This document shows, in pieces, positions 1-4,533 of a stretch of 5,300 bases of DNA. Position numbers and translations under genes: made by a program. The stretch spans positions 1 to 5,300 of the forward strand of contig JASHUJ010000140.1 of assembly GCA_030040035.1 (NCBI GenBank), given 5' to 3'. The DNA comes from Thermoplasmata archaeon. GTDB lineage: Archaea > Thermoplasmatota > Thermoplasmata > Lutacidiplasmatales > UBA184. The first letter of the stretch is position 1; each line of letters starts with the position of its first letter. The notes beneath the pieces were generated by a model that was not told the origin of the DNA, ran no database searches, and saw only the letters and a program-made list of their open reading frames with translations.

Positions 1-419
1 CGCCCGGACCCGGCGCGCCGGGCCGCTTCGTAACCCAGGGGCAGGTAGTCGGGGACCACCTGCCGCTTCCGGGGGAGATCGAACAGCGCGGCGCCCGAGA
101 TCGGAGCGACGAGGTTCGGATTCCCAAACGGTCGGATCCCCCGGCCGAGCTCGAGAACCCGGGTGCGGATCCCGCGCGCGGCGTCCAGACCGAACAGGCT
201 TCCCCCCGTCAGGAAGAGCGCCCATCGGAATCCGTAGGTCGAGTCGAGGGAGAGCGAGGCGGAATCGTAGGTCGCGGTGGCCCCTCCGCGGATGTCGGCC
301 ACGGTTGGCGCTGGCGGATCGAAGAGCACGGCCGTGACGCCGGTCTCGCCATGCTCCGATTCGGCCTGCCCGACCGCGGCCCCACGGATGGGTCCGAGCT
401 CGACCGATCGCGGGGCCAC
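1..419 (-). CDS. P1-family (S58, DmpA-like) peptidase, N-terminal part; C-terminus beyond the window
   Basis: Reading the minus strand from GTG 419 gives 139 complete codons with no stop before the window edge. Residues visible in order: VGQAESEHGETGVTAVLF (16-33), ADIRGGATAT (41-50), ALFLTGGSLFGLDAARGI (67-84) and SGAALFDLPRKRQ (108-120). The RGG block, the TGGSxFGLDAA block and the AALFDL block are the N-terminal signature of the P1/S58 family (DmpA L-aminopeptidase/D-esterase, NylC-like hydrolases). In that family a precursor self-cleaves before a Ser or Thr that becomes the catalytic N-terminal nucleophile; that site lies in the C-terminal part and is not in view, so activity cannot be judged. 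No signal peptide is seen, so it is probably cytoplasmic. GTG 419 is chosen because a CTTATC box lies about 26 nt upstream, fitting leaderless transcription. GTG 470 is an in-frame alternative adding 17 residues, but it lies upstream of that box. The family call is strong; the substrate is unknown. Confidence 0.86.
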   Translation of the reverse strand, partial: MAPRSVELGPIRGAAVGQAESEHGETGVTAVLFDPPAPTVADIRGGATATYDSASLSLDSTYGFRWALFLTGGSLFGLDAARGIRTRVLELGRGIRPFGNPNLVAPISGAALFDLPRKRQVVPDYLPLGYEAARRAGSG

Positions 420-442
420 GGTCGGTCGAGGAACGGGGTCGA

Positions 443-449
443 GATAAGG
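443..449 (-). promoter_or_regulatory. Putative archaeal box A (TATA) for the P1-family peptidase
   Basis: On the minus strand this reads CCTTATC, centred about 26 nt upstream of GTG 419. Archaeal TBP boxes usually sit 26-27 nt before the transcription start, so transcription would begin at or next to the GTG (leaderless). No Shine-Dalgarno-like sequence precedes the GTG. It resembles the TTTATC elements elsewhere in the window but has one substitution. Confidence 0.5.
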
Positions 450-474
450 GCGCGTCGCGCCGTGCGTCACGGCC

Positions 475-480
475 TTTATC
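475..480 (+). promoter_or_regulatory. Putative archaeal box A (TATA) for the HExxH protein gene
   Basis: TTTATC stands out in GC-rich DNA and is centred about 28 nt before ATG 506, so the transcript would begin at or within a few bases of the ATG. The short spacer holds no Shine-Dalgarno-like sequence. The box is flanked by inverted CGGCC (470-474) and GGCCG (484-488), which could be a coincidence of composition or a regulator site overlapping the promoter. Confidence 0.55.
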
Positions 481-505
481 TCTGGCCGGGCGTGCTGGCG
501 CCCCG

Positions 506-1090
506 ATGGCGAAGTTGACCCCCTCGTCGCGGGACGCCGAGGCCGGACCCGAGGGGTTTCGGGTCGACCGCGCGCTCGCCCTCGGCCGCCATCCCTTGCT
601 CGCCGCGTTCCCGGGGCTCGAGCAATTGCCCGCGGCAAAGCGGCTCGTCCGCACCCGGGCCGGGCGGGAGCAGCTCTTCGCGTCCACGCTCGTCGAGCTG
701 GTCGACGAGGATCTCTGGATGTACATCGCTCCGAGAGAGATGCCGACCACGTTCCGACGGCGCTGGAAGCCGGTCGTCTCGCCCGAGGCCGACTGCGTCG
801 TCATCGGGGAAAAGCACCTGCGCGAGAGCTCCGCGCTCATGCTCTTTCTCGACATCTTCCACGAGCTCTGCCACGTGCTGCAGCGCCAGGGCGGCGCGGA
901 GCTGTGGCCTCCCGGCGTGAGCTACGTCGAGCGGTGGACGGAGGTCGAGGCGTACCGGTTCGTCGTGGACGAGGCCCGAAAGTTCGGCGTCGCGGACGCA
1001 TTCCTGCGCGACTATCTGCGCGTCGAATGGATCAGTGAGGCCGAGCATCGGACGCTGCTCGGCGCACTCGGGGTCTCGGCCGCGCCCTAG
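506..1090 (+). CDS. Small HExxH protein, putative gluzincin-type zinc metalloprotease (family not recognised)
   Basis: 194 residues. The key segment is IFHELCHVL (117-125), in which H119, E120 and H123 form an HExxH zinc site, preceded by a hydrophobic helix (SALMLFLDIF). About 24 residues on, ERWTEVEAYRFVVDEARKFG (142-161) offers E147, within TEVEAYRF, as third ligand. This HExxH...ExxA-type spacing matches gluzincins such as the ImmA/IrrE-like group, but I cannot assign a named family. The N-terminal 20 or so residues look disordered. There is no signal peptide and no transmembrane segment, so it is probably cytoplasmic. ATG 506 is supported by the TTTATC box about 28 nt upstream. It is divergent from the P1-family peptidase, so two putative hydrolases flank one promoter region. 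The downstream transporter starts about 108 nt after its stop, behind its own box A. Zinc binding is inferred from the motif; proteolysis and substrate are unproven, and a non-catalytic role is possible. Confidence 0.8.
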   Translation: MAKLTPSSRDAEAGPEGFRVDRALALGRHPLLAAFPGLEQLPAAKRLVRTRAGREQLFASTLVELVDEDLWMYIAPREMPTTFRRRWKPVVSPEADCVVIGEKHLRESSALMLFLDIFHELCHVLQRQGGAELWPPGVSYVERWTEVEAYRFVVDEARKFGVADAFLRDYLRVEWISEAEHRTLLGALGVSAAP

Positions 1091-1100
1091 CCGATTTCCC

Positions 1101-1137
1101 GGCGAAAAACGCCCGTCGGAGCGCGCTCCGTTTCGCC
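1101..1137. repeat. Nested inverted repeat between the HExxH gene and the transporter gene
   Basis: A perfect 14-bp palindrome, CGGAGCGCGCTCCG (1117-1130), is enclosed by inverted arms GGCGAAA (1101-1107) and TTTCGCC (1131-1137). In RNA this can fold as a 7-bp outer stem with an inner 5-bp hairpin. It lies 10 nt after the stop of the HExxH gene and 12 nt before the TTTATC box of the transporter. It could be a 3'-end structure for the first gene or an operator for the second. It has no long T-tract of the kind typical of archaeal terminators. Confidence 0.5.
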
Positions 1138-1149
1138 AAGAACCGACTC

Positions 1150-1155
1150 TTTATC
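1150..1155 (+). promoter_or_regulatory. Putative archaeal box A (TATA) for the MFS transporter gene
   Basis: TTTATC within CTCTTTATCCCC is the same element seen before the HExxH gene. The predicted transcription start is near 1179, about 20 nt before GTG 1199, so this transcript would carry a short leader. That leader would contain the GAGGT sequence at 1185-1189. Confidence 0.5.
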
Positions 1156-1184
1156 CCCCTGCCCCCCGCATCCGACGGGGCACC

Positions 1185-1189
1185 GAGGT
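1185..1189 (+). promoter_or_regulatory. Shine-Dalgarno-like GAGGT that selects GTG 1199 as the transporter start
   Basis: GAGGT is complementary to the 3' end of archaeal 16S rRNA (CACCUCC core). It ends 9 nt before GTG 1199, a workable spacing, but directly abuts TTG 1190, which is in the same frame. This favours GTG 1199 over TTG 1190. It is the clearest ribosome-binding-like site in the window; most other genes appear leaderless. Confidence 0.5.
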
Positions 1190-1198
1190 TTGCCCCGC

Positions 1199-2614
1199 GT
1201 GTCGATCGATGTCAAGGTCCGCACCGTCCTCCGGCCCTCGACGAGCGACCTCTGGTTCCTCGCCTACCTGCCGCTCGCGATCTCGGATGGGATCGCGACC
1301 CCGCTGATCCCGCTCCTCGCGCTCCAGCATTTCGGAGCGAGCGCGTTCGCGGTCACGATCATCATCGCCGCGAGCGCGATGAGCCAGGTGCCGTTCACCA
1401 TCCTTTGGGGCAATCTCTCCGACCGGGTCGCCCACCGCAAGTACTTCCTCGTCGGCTCGTTCCTCGCGACGGGCGTCAGCATCGTCCTGATCGCCCTCGC
1501 GACGAACCTCCTCACGTACTTCTGGCTGAACGTCGTCGAGGGGCTCGCGTCGGCCGCGAGCGCCCCGATCGGCACGATGCTCCTGCTCGAGACCCGGCAC
1601 AAGCGCTGGTGGCCCACCGACATCGGTCTCTTCGGCCTCATCTCGGGGCTCGGCACCACGATCGGGCTCGCGATCGGGTTCGTCTGGCTCTTCGTCGTCG
1701 GCTACAACCAGCCCGCGATCGCGGCGATGACCGCGCTCCTGATCGTCTCGGGCATCCTTGCGCTCGTCTCGGCCGGGATCGCCTGGGCCTGGATCGAGGA
1801 GCCCGCCAGCCGGGTGGATCGACGCAGCGTGAGCGACCTCGTGCACCTGCACCGCGGCGTCGTCGAGCGGATCCGCCAGTTCCGCCTGCGCGTGGTCGGG
1901 CTCATCGACCTGACGCGCTCGAAGGCGGAGCGCCTGCCGGGCCGGGAGTACCTGTTCCTCGCCGCGCTCGGCCTGATGAGCGTGGGCTTCGACATCTTCT
2001 ACGGACCGTTCCCGGTCTTCCTCTGGCGGGACGCGCGGTTCACCGACGCGGGCGTCTTCATCGTCTACCTCGGCTCGGCCGCCGCGTCGACGGCCCTCTT
2101 CTTCCACTCCGGGAAGGCCGTCGAGCGCCACTCGCCGAAGAGCATCTTCCTCGACTCGTTGGGGGGCCGCGTCCTCCTGATGCTCCTCTTCCTGTGGGGA
2201 CCGATATACGTCCTCTTCGGTCTCGGCTCGCCGGCCCTCCTGGGTTGGATCACGCTCCTGAACGCGCTCATGGGCGTCACCTGGGCGTTCATCAGCACCG
2301 CGAGCACGATCTTCCTCGTCCGCCTCGTCGGCCGATCCGCCCGGGGCCGGGCGCTCGGGTTCTACAACGCGTTCGCCGGCGCCGGGAGCCTGCTCGGGAC
2401 GTTGCTCGGCGGCTGGCTGTTCGCGACGTACGGCGTCTATCTCGCGTACTCCACCGCGGCGGTCGTGGTCCTCGCGGGCGCGACGCTGCTCGTTCCGATC
2501 CCGTACCACATGTTCCAACTGCCGCATCCGGCGGCCCGGCACCGCCGGCTCGCGCGCAGCTCCCGTGCGACGACCCGGGCGCGTTCCCGGGAGCCGTCCG
2601 ACCGGGGCCGCTAG
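1199..2614 (+). CDS. Major facilitator superfamily (MFS) transporter, 12 TM segments
   Basis: 471 residues, typical for a 12-TM MFS protein. The membrane segments fall roughly at 19-40, 48-70, 83-103, 107-130, 143-168, 173-199, 250-275, 283-302, 324-344, 346-372, 387-410 and 414-435, in two bundles of six. MFS motif A is visible in the loop between TM2 and TM3: GNLSDRVAHRK (71-81), matching G-x-L-x-D-R-x-x-x-R-K. A related basic segment, RLVGRSARGRALGFYNAFAGAGSLLG (375-400), leads into TM11. The long hydrophilic stretch 200-249 is the usual central cytoplasmic loop. The protein ends in an unusual Arg-rich tail (10 Arg in residues 446-471), expected on the cytoplasmic side. It should work in the cell membrane as a secondary transporter; the substrate, and whether it imports or exports, cannot be read from sequence. 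GTG 1199 is preferred to TTG 1190 because of GAGGT at 1185-1189. Its TAG overlaps the stop of the convergent gene. Confidence 0.88.
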   Translation: MSIDVKVRTVLRPSTSDLWFLAYLPLAISDGIATPLIPLLALQHFGASAFAVTIIIAASAMSQVPFTILWGNLSDRVAHRKYFLVGSFLATGVSIVLIALATNLLTYFWLNVVEGLASAASAPIGTMLLLETRHKRWWPTDIGLFGLISGLGTTIGLAIGFVWLFVVGYNQPAIAAMTALLIVSGILALVSAGIAWAWIEEPASRVDRRSVSDLVHLHRGVVERIRQFRLRVVGLIDLTRSKAERLPGREYLFLAALGLMSVGFDIFYGPFPVFLWRDARFTDAGVFIVYLGSAAASTALFFHSGKAVERHSPKSIFLDSLGGRVLLMLLFLWGPIYVLFGLGSPALLGWITLLNALMGVTWAFISTASTIFLVRLVGRSARGRALGFYNAFAGAGSLLGTLLGGWLFATYGVYLAYSTAAVVVLAGATLLVPIPYHMFQLPHPAARHRRLARSSRATTRARSREPSDRGR

Positions 2615-3099
2615 GTCCCGCCCCAGCCGAACGCTTCCCAGGTGAGCGTGCGGATCAGGTAGCCGAGCGCGAGGTTCGCGAGGAACACCTCGAGCTCGGC
2701 CGGATAGTCCCGGATCGCGCACGAGCGGAAGCCGAGCTGGCCCTTCGCGACCGGCCGGTTCTCGCGCAGGATCGCGAAGCGGCCCGTCAGCCGCTCCAGG
2801 ATCAAGTACTGGACCCCGCCGTACTCGATCGACATCGGTCCGTACTCCGTCTCGTGGGTCCTCCAGTGCTCCTCGCCGATCTGGACCCGGATCTCGTCGC
2901 TCTTGCGCACGTACGTCACCGTCGAGTGGACCTCCGTGGGCGCGCTGGGACGGTACGTCACGTACTCCGTCGAGAACAGGGCGGCGATCCGCCGGGCGAG
3001 GCCGGACTGGCCGGACTCGATCGGCCGACCGGTCCACGTCTCGCTTCCGACCTGGATCTCGATGAGGTTCTTCAGCACTCGGGCGGTCGCCTGGATCAT
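2611..3099 (-). CDS. Unrecognised 162-aa protein, beta-rich with a C-terminal hydrophobic helix
   Basis: Read from ATG 3099 the product has 162 residues. I do not recognise a family. Residues 1-112 alternate short hydrophobic and polar stretches that suggest beta strands (for example NLIEIQVGSETWTGR, STVTYVRKSDEIRVQIGEEHW, SIEYGGVQYLILERLTGRFAIL). The end, PAELEVFLANLALGYLIRTLTWEAF (133-157), looks like an amphipathic to hydrophobic helix. A beta-rich body closed by such a helix recalls the tubby/LURP-one-related fold, but this is only a resemblance. No signal peptide or metal-binding motif is seen. Amino-acid composition is balanced, unlike the Arg/Pro-rich products of shadow frames here, which supports a real gene. 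GTG 3126 is an in-frame alternative adding 9 residues. ATG 3099 is preferred because GAGGG lies 6 nt before it, and because GTG 3126 would fall upstream of the transcription start predicted from the TTTATC box at 3132-3137. Divergent from truD, convergent with the transporter. Confidence 0.72.
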   Translation of the reverse strand: MIQATARVLKNLIEIQVGSETWTGRPIESGQSGLARRIAALFSTEYVTYRPSAPTEVHSTVTYVRKSDEIRVQIGEEHWRTHETEYGPMSIEYGGVQYLILERLTGRFAILRENRPVAKGQLGFRSCAIRDYPAELEVFLANLALGYLIRTLTWEAFGWGGT

Positions 3100-3130
3100 C
3101 CAGCGCCCTCGGGGCAGAGCGACCACTAGG

Positions 3131-3138
3131 TGATAAAT
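3131..3138. promoter_or_regulatory. AT-rich octamer, putative box A for both divergent genes
   Basis: The octamer reads TGATAAAT on the plus strand and ATTTATCA on the minus strand; it is the only AT-rich patch in this short divergent region. On the plus strand its centre is about 25 nt before GTG 3159 of truD, fitting a leaderless transcript. On the minus strand it contains the TTTATC element and lies about 35 nt before ATG 3099, which leaves a leader of roughly 10 nt. TBP binds a nearly symmetric box, and direction is normally set by the adjoining BRE, so one box could serve both genes. Confidence 0.5.
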
Positions 3139-3158
3139 CCGGGCTCGCTCCTCGGTCC

Positions 3159-4493
3159 GTGACGGGTTCCGGCCGCGTCCCGCCGGCGTCCGAGCGGTCG
3201 ATCGGGCTCGAGTTTTACGTCACCACGACCCCCGGAGCCCCCGCGTCGCTGAAGCAGTCGGCCGACGAGTTCCGGGTGACCGAGATCTCGAACTACCCCT
3301 GGCCGGAGGCGGCGGGGCCGTACGTCGTCCTGCGGATCGCAAGCCGGGACTGGGAGCAGCACGAGCTGGGCGCCGCGCTCGCCCGCCGGCTGGGGCTCGC
3401 GCCGCACGCCGTCGCGTGGTCCGGGACCAAGGACCGACGGGCGGTCGCCGAGCGGTTGCTCTCGTACCGGGGCCCGCTGCCCGAAGGCGATCTGGGCCTC
3501 CCGGGCGTCGAGCTCCTCGAAGCGTACCGAGCCCGGGACGGGCTCGTGCTCGGACACCACTACGGCAACGCCTTCGAGATCCACGTCGTCCCCGATGGCG
3601 CGTCGCCCGAGAGCGCCCGTGAGCACTACGACGCGACGGCCGCCGAGCTGCGCCGGCTCGGCGTGGTCCCGAATTTCTTCGGACCCCAGCGCTTCGGCGA
3701 GGTGCGCCCGATCACCCACCGGGTCGGTCGCGCACTCGTCCGAGGCGACCCCGAGGGCGCAGTCGACGCGTACCTCGTCGAGCGACCGGAGGGCACGCCC
3801 GACGCGAGGGGCGACTCGGCCCGCGCCGCCTACGCCGAGCACCGCGACGCGGCCCGGGCGTTGCGCGAGTTCCCGCCCGACTACCGGTTCGAGCGCGCGC
3901 TCCTCGAGCGCCTCGCGCGCGGCCAGAACGCGACGCAGGCGCTGCGCGGGCTCTCCCGGGAGCTCCGCCTCCTCTTCGTCCACGCCTTCCAAGCGTACGT
4001 CTTCAACCGCTGGCTGAGCGAGCGATGGAGCGCCGGGGGCTCGCTCTCGGTCCCGCTCGTCGGCGACCGAGTGCTGCGGATCGGACGGGACGGCACCGTG
4101 CGGGCGCACGAGGGGATCCCCGTCTCCGAGGACAACGTCGCCGAGTGCCGCGACCTGGTCGCCCGGGGCGGCGCCCGGGTCGCCGGACCGCTGGTCGGGT
4201 ACGAGACCCCGGTGGGGGAAGGGCCGAGCGGAGAGATCCTGGCCCGACTGCTCGAGGCCGAGGGCGTGACGCCCGCGGGGTTCCGTCTCCCGTTCGCCCC
4301 CGAGATCTCGAGCAAGGGAGCGTGGCGGGCGATCGCCCTCGACGTGCCCCCGATCTCCGTCCGGCCCGACGCCCTCGGCGTCTGGTTCCGCTTCGCCCTG
4401 CCGAAAGGGGCTTACGCCACCGTCGTGCTCCGAGAGTTCCTCAAGACGGGCTCGACCGGCCCCGCCGACCGCGCATCGAGCAATTCCTACTAA
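3159..4493 (+). CDS. truD: tRNA pseudouridine(13) synthase TruD, archaeal type
   Basis: 444 residues, the usual length for archaeal TruD, which carries the TRUD insertion domain in the pseudouridine-synthase core. In the cytoplasm it converts U13 of tRNA to pseudouridine; in archaea and eukaryotes this family can also act on other RNA sites. Motifs in order: PADEFRVTEI-like N-terminus (SADEFRVTEI, 34-43); catalytic loop SGTKDRRAV (88-96) with D92 matching the essential Asp of TruD; GHHYGNAFEI (132-141); NFFGPQRFGEVRPITH (172-187); QAYVFNRWLSER (278-289); PLVGYETP (344-351); EISSKGAWRAI (382-392); and LPKGAYATVVLREFLK (414-429). All expected landmarks are present and the frame is intact, so it should be active. 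GTG 3159 is the chosen start: TGATAAAT lies about 25 nt upstream and no Shine-Dalgarno sequence is present, as in a leaderless transcript. The first 15 or so residues are less typical of the family, so a slightly later start is possible. The next gene on this strand starts 40 nt after its TAA. Confidence 0.96.
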   Translation: MTGSGRVPPASERSIGLEFYVTTTPGAPASLKQSADEFRVTEISNYPWPEAAGPYVVLRIASRDWEQHELGAALARRLGLAPHAVAWSGTKDRRAVAERLLSYRGPLPEGDLGLPGVELLEAYRARDGLVLGHHYGNAFEIHVVPDGASPESAREHYDATAAELRRLGVVPNFFGPQRFGEVRPITHRVGRALVRGDPEGAVDAYLVERPEGTPDARGDSARAAYAEHRDAARALREFPPDYRFERALLERLARGQNATQALRGLSRELRLLFVHAFQAYVFNRWLSERWSAGGSLSVPLVGDRVLRIGRDGTVRAHEGIPVSEDNVAECRDLVARGGARVAGPLVGYETPVGEGPSGEILARLLEAEGVTPAGFRLPFAPEISSKGAWRAIALDVPPISVRPDALGVWFRFALPKGAYATVVLREFLKTGSTGPADRASSNSY

Positions 4494-4495
4494 TA
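4488..4495 (+). promoter_or_regulatory. Possible weak box A for the KaiC-like gene, overlapping the truD stop
   Basis: TACTAATA is AT-rich against its surroundings and includes the truD stop codon (4491-4493). A start about 26 nt downstream would fall near 4518, leaving a leader of about 15 nt before ATG 4534, with no Shine-Dalgarno-like sequence. It differs from the TTTATC elements of the other genes, so co-transcription with truD is an equal possibility. Confidence 0.25.
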
Positions 4496-4533
4496 CCACA
4501 ACTGCGGCTCCATTTGTCCGACCACCGTCCGAC

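Noticed and set aside
9..22. Perfect 14-bp palindrome CCCGGCGCGCCGGG
   Set aside because: It is entirely G/C, lies inside the coding sequence of the P1-family peptidase (Ala-Arg-Arg-Ala-Gly codons), and is of a kind expected by chance at this base composition. I see no supporting signal around it.
468..470. GTG 470 as the start of the P1-family peptidase
   Set aside because: It would add 17 residues (VTHGATRPYLDPVPRPT) that do not resemble the family N-terminus, and it lies upstream of the CTTATC box that is ideally placed for GTG 419. It remains possible only if a different promoter is used.
476..1048. Minus-strand open frame antisense to the HExxH gene
   Set aside because: The plus frame carries a coherent HExxH site and a promoter at the right distance, while this product is Arg/Glu/Pro-rich without motifs. 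The P1-family peptidase upstream uses a different reading frame with clear family blocks.
1151..3037. Very long minus-strand open frame (628 codons) opposite the transporter and extending into the unknown gene
   Set aside because: Its product is dominated by Arg, Asp, Glu, Gly and Pro with no fold-like hydrophobic pattern. It lies antisense to a clear 12-TM protein and overlaps the better-supported minus gene in another frame. It is an artefact of GC-rich codon usage, where stop codons are rare in the opposite frame.
1405..3129. Long plus-strand open frame (574 codons) in another frame of the transporter
   Set aside because: The translation is Arg/Pro-rich and low in complexity and runs through both the transporter and the antisense of the next gene without any recognisable motif.
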